Origin: Emergomyces orientalis | Taxonomy: Eukaryota; Ascomycota; Eurotiomycetes; Onygenales; Ajellomycetaceae | NCBI GenBank assembly: GCA_002110485.1 | Contig: MOWL01000025.1 | Coordinates: forward strand, 496,001-560,000 | Direction: 5' to 3' | DNA: 64,000 nt | Shown here: positions 9,217 to 20,135 of the stretch, one piece after another | How the letters are laid out: each line of letters begins with the position of its first letter | How positions within the stretch are numbered: the stretch's first letter is position 1 | Position numbers and translations under genes: made by a program | The notes under the pieces: model-generated | The model's input: the letters and a program-made list of their open reading frames with translations, nothing else | The model's database searches: none | What the model was told of the DNA's origin: nothing

Positions 9217-11988
9217 TGTGTAAATTTCCTCTACCCAGCTAAACACGACAGTTCTTATTATGCCTTATTCCTCTCTCTTCTCTGTATATCTAGCTGCAGG
9301 CGGATTGGGTACAGCAGTGGAGGTCTGAGGAGTCAAGTCGTGAAGTTGCTATTTCCACAAGTCCAGCCCGACTCTGGCATCAATTTAAAAGGCGGGTAGC
9401 GGGGAATTATGGATCCGTGGGCGGAATTTCGGTATGACTAGGTAGGGTCGTAGTTTACCGTAGAAAGCTTGACCTGGTATATATGGTATAAATGCGAGGA
9501 CAACAAGCCAGCGGGGGGTGGGCGCTGTGTACAAGATAACAGCCGCGGAATAGTAAGCCGCAAGCAACAGTTTTTACTTCGACAGAATATAAGATTAAAT
9601 GATAATAAAAGGGATATGCCGTCTCTACCAACACCTGCTCGGCTGTGGATATAAATATTAATACAGCTGGGGTGTTTGTAGTGTGCGGGCTGCCAAAGCG
9701 GGGGGCGGAATTGAATGAACTTCCCTCAGGCGCGGTGGTTATGCTAGTTATGGCAGTTCAGGCGTTATGGCTGGCGTCGGCAAAGAGCTTATTTAGCCGA
9801 ACCCAAGGCCGTGCTGCTAAATAAGTTTGCTCCGAGAATTGCCGCGCCGAAGGGTCAGCCAAGCTGTGCATTTTTTGATCTCACCTCTGAATAAGGAAGA
9901 GAATAATAAATACTATGTATGTACAGTACCTAGGTAGCTAAAAAGACGCTGTTTCTACTTGTTTCTGTGTATCCTTTTTTTCTCTCCAGAATGACAGATA
10001 TCAACGTTGATACGGCCTACTGGTTTACTGCTCAAGAACTGCAACCTCTCACAGGAGTAAATACTCGGGCCACTCTAAAAACGCCGGAATAAAAGTGCCG
10101 GAATCTCCAGTGAAATAACAGCCTCGGAGAGCGGGAATTTGATGGGAACCATTTCCAACCCCTTCACCAAACAATGGAACGGCGTGGTTAGGAGGCCTAA
10201 TAAATAAAATCTGTGTTGGAATACCAGTCACATAGGGGAGGGGAATCTTGATTTTCCAGACTCCTCCTTTTTTCCGGGCTTCAACCTCAACAATGGCTCG
10301 CTTCAACCGCTCCCGCTGATTTGACCCGCCTGCATCTCAAACGGAAATTTCTCATTGGTACAGCAAAAAGAGAGAGAGGCAATAAAAAAGAATAAACGGA
10401 AGAGAAAGAAAAATCAGTAAGGTTCAGACCAGGTTCCCCAGTTCACCTCACCAACTTCCCTCACAAATGGCCCATATCCCTCCAATAGGGACATGAAGCG
10501 GATGCGGAGTGGAAAATTTGTAACGTGGCTAGCAACCCGATGCTACATCCTTGGCTTTTTTGAATTTTGAATTTTATTTTATATTTTTTTCAACCGAGCT
10601 CCTGCCGCCTTGAGTGGGAGTATAGCCCCCAGGCGTTTGGTTTCTGGATTGGGAAGCATGAGGAAAGTAGAGTCATATTAGGCCTCCCAGCTGGGCCACA
10701 AGGGATCTTGGGTGTTAAGGGGTGTATGGGCTTTGTGGGGGGTTTAGGGGTTTCGTTTTGAGTGAATGGATGGCTGAGGGTTTGGTTGTTGTGTTATTTA
10801 CTGTGTTGCCTGGGTGCCTGGGTATGGTGGTTGGGATGCCAGGAATCGAGAGAGGCTGTGAATGTGGCTCTATGAGTGAGGGAGTTGTGTGTATATGCGT
10901 CCACTACGCAAACGCCATTACAGACTCTTTTCCAACGCTGGGTTCCATTTGTTGTTTGCCAACAATATGGCGATATCTATGCACTAGGAAGAGGGAAGGG
11001 GAGGTATTTCCAAATATCATAGGTCTGCTATTACTCTGGGCTCTATCGAGGCAATATAGCAAACGTAAACGGGAATTGGAAATAAATAGCTTCTTTTTTG
11101 TATATAGAAGATAGAACCACGTCGAGCTTTCCATATTGAAACAAATGTCTATGGGACCGCAGCAACAAACACCTCTAATGAAACAAGAGAGGCGAAAAAG
11201 AAAAAAAATTAATTGGGAGGGGGTAGGGAAAGGTCCTGAACAAGAAAGGAAATTGAAAAGATCATCGATAGTGAATCTAAACAACTGAGAGGGACTAACA
11301 TTGAAACCGAAACTGAAAATCATGGTATTGTTGTCGTTCAGATGCTGCTGATTGATGCGCAAATGTGGAGATAATCGTTAAATCGCAAAGGGAAAGAAAA
11401 AACTAAGAAAGAAAACATGTGAAAAGACATCATACACTGGCGCCTTTGGATATCCTTTAACCAAAGGGGGTAAAACGATGTCCATCCAACCCAGATTGCG
11501 TTGCCCCATACCCGAATTCCCATTAACATGGTTATTTAAAACAAAAGAAAAGGGAAAAAAAATTGTAACCTTGCGGATGGCGGTCCAACAAAATGCGAAG
11601 TAATAATGGAATTTAATGAGGAGAAAAATAAAACATCAATAAATCGAAATGAAAAACGGGGGGCTATGGGATGAGGAACCGGGAACTTGGTAAATAGAAA
11701 TCCGATGGAAGAAACGACAAGAAAGAAAAAAATAAAATAAAATGCTCCAGGTGTAAAGTAGAAAGAAAAAAACATCCAACAATCATGGTATCATATGGCA
11801 CCAGAGCTGGAAAATCTCCAGTTACTACAAAAATGGTATCTCTCTGGCGATGTGGGGTGGCGGCTAGCCCGTCGCTTTGGGATCGAGAAGTTTTGGAGGA
11901 TCGTCAGTGCGATTTTCTCCCTCGACTTTCCGCTTGAGGCGGTTGTGCGGTGGAGAGGGAGATGTAGCTTCTGCGGTGACTACTGCTC
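9217..11988. other. Intergenic region, no gene recognised (2.8 kb)
   Basis: It lies between the SCOT start and the ubp2 stop. Small open frames are scattered with non-ATG starts and no recognisable protein. A TACCTAGGTA palindrome sits near 9926-9935. The part from about 11150 to 11770 is A- and purine-rich on the plus strand, i.e. pyrimidine-rich in the sense of ubp2, and may belong to its 3' UTR. The part next to 9217 should hold the SCOT promoter. I see no tRNA or repeat family. Confidence 0.55.
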
Positions 11989-14900
11989 CTACCAGGACAC
12001 AGACGGCATATTAGCAAACTTCTTATTCCACTTCCCCTTGAGAGTTGTGGCGGCGGCGGTAGTGGTTGTGGCAGTGGCAGTAGCAGCGGCAGTAGTAGTA
12101 GTGTCTTTGGTAGTGTTTTTGCCATTGCCATTGCCATTCACCGTCCCGTTTTTGCCATTGGCAATATCCATACCTGCAGGTACATTCTCTATTTCATTGT
12201 ACGCAGGGGGGTCTTCCATTTCTATATCACCACTGGGCGGAGTGCTCGTTTGAGATGGCCCGGATCCATTCGCCTGCTGACCACGTATCCCCATAGATGG
12301 TGCTGGCGCTGGTGCTGGTGGGACCTGAGGAGGGCTGACATCTTTGATTTCGCGATTGACAGGCTTCACAAGTCGATCTTTCATCTGTTCGTTAACGTAT
12401 ACGAGGAAGTAAGGAGTGGGTGGGTTGGCGAGATTTTGGTTTTCGAATATCTCCGACTTGCTATGGACTTCGGTCACCTCACTATCGTTGTATTTTCGCC
12501 ATATATTTTTATCATAGTCAAAAATATAGATATAATAATGACCAAACTCAACAGAGCCATGATGCACAAAAACAGCATATAGCCGATAGGGAAGATGGCG
12601 AAGATCGGTGAATTGGGAGTCAATCAATGCAGTTAAGTCCTTCTCTCGTGCTTCGATGCCTATTTTTGCGTATTAGGTCAGTGTTACTTGGAAAGTTGTA
12701 AAACAAGTGGCAGCGCCAACGTACATCTGATTTCATCCCTGGCCATCTCCTCAACTGCTGTGAAGCGAGACAAAATACCATCATCGACTTCTATTGCCTC
12801 ATCTGCCGTATCGGGATCGTCTCTTAGAGCCATCAGGTTTTGAACGTGCGCCTTTGTCTCCGCGAAAACATCCGGTAAACACGACCAACTCTACTCAAGG
12901 ATGCAAATGTTAGCTAGATGAAGGTGCGATATAATGGAAAATTGGAAAATCATGCCTCTGTATCGATGAGCTCGGCTTTGCGCGCTCTGAGTTTGCGGAG
13001 TTCATCCTTCCACCGCCAGCATTCACGACGCCTGTCATCTAAATTATGCTTATTACTGTCCATATACCTGTCTAGGTATATCATTTCCTTCAGTTCCAGG
13101 TGGTGAGTCGACTTAAACGAGGTCTTCTTGACTTGATCAAACTGGACGCGCTGGACTTGGATCTGGAGAACTGGGGGCAATTTGCTGATGGCGCCATATT
13201 GTTCCACCTCAGCTCCGTCGACCTCTACCTTTTGTACATCGAAGGCACCGTCAATTGCGGAATAGATGTTTTTCGATCCAGTGGCAACGTCGACCTTGAT
13301 ATCAGACCAGGACTCTTCCTTGGACCGAACCCCGTTCTCTGCTGTAATGTAGGAGACGGTCTTGCCATAAAACAAACTTCGGATTTGTGTTAGCGCTGAA
13401 CCACAATGTATACGTTAGCTTGAGGATAGATATCTAAAAAACTTACTCTGTGACAACATCAAGCTGCTCTCCATCTTGGTCGAATCTGATAGGTTTGACA
13501 GCGCACTGAGTCTGAAAAAGAACGTTGTTAATAACCTCCGTAACATCCTGTTGCGCCCCAAGCTCAACTTCATCCCTGAGTTGCTGCTGGTAATCGACTG
13601 GCGGCGTTGGACGTAGCAGCGTTGGCCGAGGGGGAACGGGAGGGGCCCTGCTTGGAGGGCCGATGGGCGCCACCGTTTGCATAGAATCACCTGGGATTAA
13701 ACAGAGGAAGTTAGCCCCCGGGACTCAAAGGGATAGAGCTTAGACTTAGTCCTGGTGTTCATATTATGTACCTGTATCGGTGCTCGCATCATTCGAATCA
13801 TCTATTTCCTTCATTTCGACAGTTGTATCTTGAGGAGCCGGCCCTATATTTTCCTTATTATCTACCTGTGGTTCCTCATTATCTGGTTGTGCCGTTAATG
13901 AGACAAGTGTAGTATCACTGTCTCCATCACTAGGTTCGCGTGTCTTGTTACCCGTATCCGCCGCCGCATCTTTAGGTGCCTCTGTAGTGGACGTTGGGGG
14001 TCTTAGTGGGCCTATAAATGACATGCCACTCATTTCACCAAGGTTGGGACGACCGCTCGTGATCAGGGATTTCCTCCGGATAGCTGCTTCGTTTGAAGAG
14101 CTGATGAGAGTTAACCTAGCTAGTTCCTGCTCAGGCATGACGGAGGAAGTAGGAGAGGAAATCATCTTTTTAAACAATGATTGGAGCTCCAGGAGAACTA
14201 TTAAAACAAAATCGATTAGTTATCCTCAATCCAAGAAGGGCCGAATTGCTCAAAACTCACATTTTTGAGACCGCTCTATTTCTGCAACCGAAACTTTTCG
14301 GGATCCGATTTTTTTTCTTTCAAGGCTCCGCTCGTCGAGAGGCATTTTGTAGTCATCAAAATGAATAACCATTTTACGGAATGGAGTCACGGTGAAGTAA
14401 AATTGTAGCAAACTGTTTAAGTAACAGGTATTGCCAATATTTTGGAGCCCGACGGGCCATTCTTTCAGTACACGGTTTGCCTGTGTCGCATCTTGGGCGA
14501 GAGTGCTGCTGATCATCGTGCTTCCTTTCTCTCTGCCAATGACATCAAGGGCTCTTCTATAAGCTTCAATTTGGCCCGGAGCTTCGGTGCAACAGACAGA
14601 GAATGCAGCAAGAATTGCAGCATCGTCAACAGTCCGGTCAGGGATTTGAAGAAGCCGGAACGCTTCACCAACATCCATTTCCACAGCTCCTGTTTCACCG
14701 GTATTCAAGAAGTACTTCAGAGCGTCGGATTTGCGTGCTTCAGCAATCAGAGCAACAGCCCTCCGGGCTAGTTCTTTGGTAGCCGGTTGATCGTTAACCT
14801 AAATTTTAGAGTAAGTATTTGTATGCAACAAGGAGTAGTACGAGAGGGGCGAAGCATACTTTTGCGGCATACATGGAAACAATGAAATCATCAGAGGTAT

Positions 14901-16743
14901 CATCCTCTACTCCAAGGTATACTAGTGCCTGTTCTACAGTGGATACGCCTATAAAACAGTTAGCGCGGGAATCGTTCTGACTGACACTTTACAAGATACA
15001 TACGCTCTTCCGCTACTGATTTGATTTTCTCACTCCCACGGTTGTCCCCGATCCTCCAAAGCTGTCGTCTTGGTTCCGTGTCATTAGCAGTATCCCGAAG
15101 ATGAGCAAAGAACGAGCCAATGATGTCATCATCCGTCAGATTTCGATTTCGATAATCAAGTTGAAAGTAGTTGTATGCGCGGGGGATATCATCGTCAGCG
15201 TATCGAGAACCACTGCATTCCAGCGTGACCAGGTTGAGAATTTTCTCTCCGTCTGAATTGCGTCTCCATTCGCCAATAGATCGTAAACATCTGAGATAAT
15301 AAGGACCTCGTCGAGGATCGGTTTCAATCTGTCGGTTATACGCTTCGATGATGAGATCCGCAGACATGTCATCAGTCGCCCCAAGATCCTCGTAATATCT
15401 GTAAATATTATGGTCAGTGAAAAGAGGAAAGGGTTACTGAATACCGCACCGAAAAAAACATGAAACTTACGGTAGCCTTCCTATCTCTTGGTTGTCTAAC
15501 GAGGGAGGATATACTCTGTCGTCTACTGAGGGGTAAGTATATTGTGTCATAACATATGGTGGAGGATACTAACATTTCAATGAACCAAGGAGCTGATTGA
15601 ACTTGCTCACGGCATGGTCAGGAGGCGTTGCCGGTGGTTGTCCTTCTTTCTCGTTCGCGGGTCTTCGGTAAATGAGAACTTGAAGCTCATGTGACACGTT
15701 GTCAAGAAAGATATTCAGAGCATCCTCATAGGGGACGAGGTCGGTCGTGTCTGGGCGTGGAGGGTCCCAAGCGTCTTCCTATGCGAGCCCAACGAGTCAA
15801 AAAGAAAAACCTTTTATTTTTGTAAAAAAAAAAGAGATTCTCACAATGGTATCAAAGAAAGATCTTATAAAATATACATACCCTTGGCTGAAATTCTAAA
15901 AATTCCAAAAGCTCACGGCAAGGCTGACCATCAACACCAAAACATACAACAAACCGCTTATTCACCATGGAAATTGGCTTGCTTCTCTGGCTGTCATGCA
16001 AGGCATTTCCGATGTAGGTGCGAAGGTTTGTCAACACAGTAATGGGAGATGGTCGACTATGGCCCTCTAGTCGCTCCGGGTACGCCTCCATAGCCTCATC
16101 AGTCCTAGCCTTTAGCAGCTCCTTGTTCGTCAAAAGATCTACCCATTGAGGTGTCAAGACTGGGGAGAGAAGTTTCAGGGAAATAACAGCAGAGCATGTC
16201 GAGTATGAACAACGAAAGTAGTGGGTTTCTAATCGTTGGCTCTTTTTGCGGAAGGGGTTTGAATCTTGGCGATTGTCACTGTGCGAGTAAACAATGTGAT
16301 GTAGTTGGCTAGGGCAGTAGGACGATTCTGTTGTATGCGCAATTTTGATCTCCAAATGATAACGGCAAATCAAGCAGACGGCGGACACTTTGTATGGTGT
16401 TCTTAGTCCAGCCTGGAAACCTTCAGGAGGAAGCTCGGTCTGGTTATATTTGGTGATGTAGCGGTGGAGGCAGGCTCTTGAAGAGATAAGTTCCGGGTAG
16501 TCATTGGCCTCATGGTAAGGGGGTGGAAATTGTGTCAAGAGGTTGAAGGATGAGCTGGGAGGATTGGCAGGGTCGTAGCAGAGGACGTCTTGGATAAAAC
16601 GGGGAGTTGTTTTCCCTAGGCAGACAGTTATGGTTGATGTGTTAGCAATGTCAGTAAGCAAAGGGGGTTGGTAGAGGAGGGAACAATGAGCTTTCCAGGT
16701 TGTCAGACATACCAGGTCCCTGCGGAACAGACATATGCGACAT
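11989..16743 (-). CDS. ubp2: Ubp2-type ubiquitin carboxyl-terminal hydrolase, 12 exons, 1324 aa
   Basis: Exons: 16743-16713, 16615-15882, 15778-15574, 15525-15471, 15398-15004, 14948-14860, 14798-14261, 14197-13772, 13690-13447, 13376-12956, 12890-12725, 12659-11989. All joins keep phase and sum to 1325 codons, close to yeast Ubp2 (1272 aa). The Cys box is GLQNIGNTCYLNSLLQF (nucleophile near residue 628); the His box is VEFGHYYIYIFDYDK (His near 1142). The long N-terminal half (GKTTPRFIQDVL and later ALGY-type blocks) is typical of Ubp2. Ubp2 trims Lys63-linked ubiquitin chains and opposes Rsp5. The intron between exons 10 and 11 appears to use a GC donor (GAG|GCATGA). The C-terminal tail has a PPAY motif near 1252 and a low-complexity Thr/Ala/Asn stretch. 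The start could also be the second ATG at 16734. Confidence 0.93.
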
Positions 16744-17427
16744 TAGAGATTCCCAATAAATTCAATAGAACCTGATAGTGATTTGCGTGAAGGACTGGGT
16801 TGGTTGTATCAAGCAAATCACAACACTATCAGAAGCTCCGCAAACGCACTCAGGATATGGAGCATCGAGGAATCATGAGAACCAAGAATGGCGCACAGAT
16901 CGGGGTAAGAGCAAATAGGTTTCTAGCAACTAGTTATCCGCAGCTGTTAATAGAGGCTTGTTCTGAGGATAGAGGGAGCACTTTGGAGCCTCCAGAACGA
17001 GCGATGTGATGTGTTGAAGTCGAGCAAAGGTGTATGTATCTATTCAAGCTGGTTGACGTAGTGGGGGCAAGCAAAAGAGAGAAAGCCACAAAAGTAAGAA
17101 GGAAAGGAAAATACCCGCTGCACTGAGTCCTTGCCTATCCTCCAGACACTCCTCCGTTTGCGTATTTAAAGAAAAGGTGGCTCCAGCAACTCCGTTGGCG
17201 TGTTGTAGTTTGTAGTTGTAAATAGTTGTAGTTCTTGTCCTGCACAAGCTCCCCAGTGTTCCATCCAAACGATTTGCCAAGACCGGCTGCACCCAACATC
17301 ATCCAGCGTCCAGGAATCCAAACCACCCAGCCAACAACGTAAATACTCATTGCTTCACACCACACTCGAACCCCCTCCCCAACAGCACAGCCTTGTGTCC
17401 TGTTTCTCTTCCCCTGCCGAAGCAATC
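16744..17427. promoter_or_regulatory. Divergent promoter region, ubp2 / NDUFA11-like gene
   Basis: 684 bp between two genes transcribed away from each other. It should hold both promoters. I recognise no convincing named site and no other gene. Confidence 0.5.
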
Positions 17428-18254
17428 ATGTCTTCTCCAGTCGAAGAGGAAATTTACCACCCACAAGATGCCATCTCTTCCACGATCAAGACGACCCTGA
17501 TGACCGGTGCTGTCGGTCTCTTCGCTTCGTCCGTTCAAAACACCCTCCAAAAACGAAACTACGGCCCTTGGGGTGTCGTCACGAAAACAGGCGGCACAGT
17601 TGCTTTATTTGGTACGATAATAGCTTCAACCTTGGCAATTGGTGTGCAGCGTTGCGGGCTAACATTGGCTTTTTTCGTTTTGTAGCCTCGGTGGGCGGTG
17701 CGTATCAGTTCGCTAGAATAGCAGCGGCAAACCTCAGAGAGAAGGAGGACCACTGGAACGCTGCATGGGGAGGATTCTTTGGCGGAGCAGCTATAGGATT
17801 GCGCGGTTTGTTTATTCCTCGCATTTCACTCCTCCCAAGTCCGCAGCTAAAGCCCTAACCACAATACTATTTGTTGCAGCCCGAACGTTCCCCGCGGTAC
17901 TTGGTTACGGTGTGGTTGTGGCCACTGCCCTTACTGCGTTCGAATTTACCGGAGGAAGTCTTGCAGGCAAGGGACATGGTGCTGAGGAAGATGAGTTTGA
18001 CAGGCGGGAAAGGCTCAGGAAGAATTTCCGAAGCCCAATTGAGGAGACAGTCGCACAGCTGGGTGAAGGCAGAGGTATGCGCTCCGCTTGCGCCCATCCG
18101 GGAACAATTCTCCGTTCCACAATGACACATGAGTACTAAACATAATATAAATCCAGGTATCCGTGGTGAGAACTACGAGGAACGAAGACGGCAGAGGATA
18201 ATGGAGAACTACGGCATTGATGTGCCTGCCACAGCGCAACCCGCCGGAGCATAA
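17428..18254 (+). CDS. Complex I subunit of NDUFA11 (B14.7; Neurospora 21.3 kDa) type, 198 aa
   Basis: Exons 17428-17611, 17686-17805, 17880-18074 and 18157-18254, all GT-AG with phase 1 joins. The product begins MSSPVEEEIYHPQDAI and has the Tim17/Tim22-like four-helix layout: TGAVGLFASSVQNTL, then GTVALFASVGGAYQFARI, then GGFFGGAAIGLRAR, then AVLGYGVVVATALTAFEFTGG. It ends in a charged tail (RRRQRIMENYGIDVP). YHPQDA, the NLREKEDHWN loop and the ERRRQR tail match the fungal 21.3 kDa subunit of NADH:ubiquinone oxidoreductase, a membrane-arm accessory subunit in the inner mitochondrial membrane, and not the protein-import channel Tim22. Three introns of 74, 74 and 82 bp are evenly spread. Confidence 0.9.
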
Positions 18255-20135
18255 AAACCCAAAAAACCCAAAAAACCCAAAAAACGAACAAAAAACGAAA
18301 TTTTATACAATATTTGCATATACTATTTCCTAGTCATATGTCCGCCTTTCCTTCCATTTCCTTGTCTTTTTCCTTTCATATATTCCTGTAGTATATCTTG
18401 TTTGCCCCGGTATCCAAATTCATTAGAACTTTGTCTCATCCCCCCTTTTCCCATATTACCAACTATCCTCCAACGTCCAACGTCCCCAACGACGACCAAG
18501 TTACATTATATCTATTTTCCTTCATCATGCTTTGGATATTGTGGGTTGGAGAAAGCCTGGTAGACCCTCCAGCCAGGTCTCCATTTTGACCTTTCCCATC
18601 GATGCAGGGGGTTTTATGTCTTGATTAAACAGGAATAAAAGCTTTGTGTTATTTCCGCCTAATAGGGCCAATTGGAACATACACAAAAAGGGAGGAATTC
18701 TGGCTTATTTTCCAGCTAAGAAGGACCCTCCATTACATAGCGCTTTTTATCACGATTTCCCAAATCCGTGAATTTTACGTCCTTCAATAATGTAGGAATT
18801 CTGATTGGGCGCTCAAACAAATTTCGAAAACCCTTTTACTTATGAACATCAATGGCGGTGATTGCACTAATGTGCTCTATGTCTTGAAGTACTGAGATCC
18901 TACCTTTTATTCAGTTTGTCTTCGCTTGAGCATTCATTCACAAGCATGTCTGGAAAAATCGTCGCCCATCTTGATCTTACGGCACACTTTGTTGGTATCA
19001 CATGACACGCCTTGCTCTCCAGCCACAATTGCTTCCATAATCGTGAGGCGTGACGTAACAATGAGGTTGTGGCGCTGGGTTTTGGGGCAAACTCGAAAAG
19101 AAGGACCATGGGTGAAGATGATGAAAGAAACCGAGAATTGGGGTTCCCTGTTGATACCTGGGTAGTGATGCAATTTATTTCATTCTTCTTATGGTATAAT
19201 TCTGCATTTTTCAGCGCAATTTGCCACATCTATGAATACTTGGGGTGTTGCGGTACAATGATTGATCAGATTGTAGCTGTTTTCAATACCTCTCCATGGA
19301 TGTTTCAACGAAAGAATGAAACCTGGAAGTTTCAAAGCTTTGAGAGATTGAGAAGTTGAGAGAATTGAAAGGTTGAAAGGTGAGAATACATATAGCAACG
19401 TAACTAAATGGATGGCGTAGAAGATACCTAGGTATGTACATACTATATATCCGAGAAGAATTATTACGGAGAAAGCACTGCCCCAGCAATCCTACGTACT
19501 CCGGTCTAAAGTGTCAAAACGGGAGGTACCGCGAGGGTACCAGTGCATCCTCCACAGCGCCAAGCTCGCCCAGTGTCCCATGCCTCGATACACCACGGTA
19601 CCTCCTCTCCCCATATATGGATACATGGGATGTCTGCCCAACCTGCTCGACGTCATCTCCAGCTACTTGAGGTACAACAACAACAAACAGCCCTCTGAAG
19701 CCTCCCGCCAACCCGATGACATCTTGCTTGTCCCCACGCCTCTATCACCTTTGCCTTCTGCCTTGCTCCACCCACAATGGGATATATTTCTTGAAAAAGC
19801 AGTTAACTATCCTTCTTGCCTCACTGCGGTTTTGACACATTCTAGATCGATACCCCAGCGATCCATCCATGCCATCATTTACCCCGTTCACCCCAACCCT
19901 TCCCCGCTCGTCTTATCTTTAACCCCAGCGAAACGATTTTTGTGAACTGCAACTTGGAATCCCGCCGCCGGTGATTGGCGGCTCCCAATTTTCGACAGTT
20001 GTGGTTGGGAAACTTGTACTCTACGTACTTTGGTCACTTCGTGCGCGGGAAGGGGAAAAGAAATTACAGACAGAGGAATTACACCGACACCAATACTGCT
20101 GTGGCTTTAACGAGCACAGCGCATCTCCCCGCCCC
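18255..20135. other. Intergenic region, no gene recognised (1.9 kb)
   Basis: It begins with a short tandem CCCAAAAAA-type repeat just after the NDUFA11-like stop codon (about 18256-18290), probably in the 3' UTR. TACCTAGGTA lies near 19427-19436. The last kilobase is pyrimidine-rich in parts and should include the slm1 promoter and a long 5' leader. Small frames here match nothing I know. Confidence 0.5.

Noticed and set aside
11795..12253. 152-codon plus-strand open frame
   Set aside because: It is the antisense shadow of the last ubp2 exon and its low-complexity tail; no independent features.
1..17000. bsd2 and ubp2 in one window as a ubiquitin-ligase (Rsp5) gene cluster
   Set aside because: They are 11 kb apart with unrelated metabolic genes between; two genes of one pathway at this distance is not evidence of a cluster.
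19511..19945. 144-codon plus-strand open frame upstream of slm1
   Set aside because: No recognisable protein features; it lies in the presumed slm1 leader or promoter.
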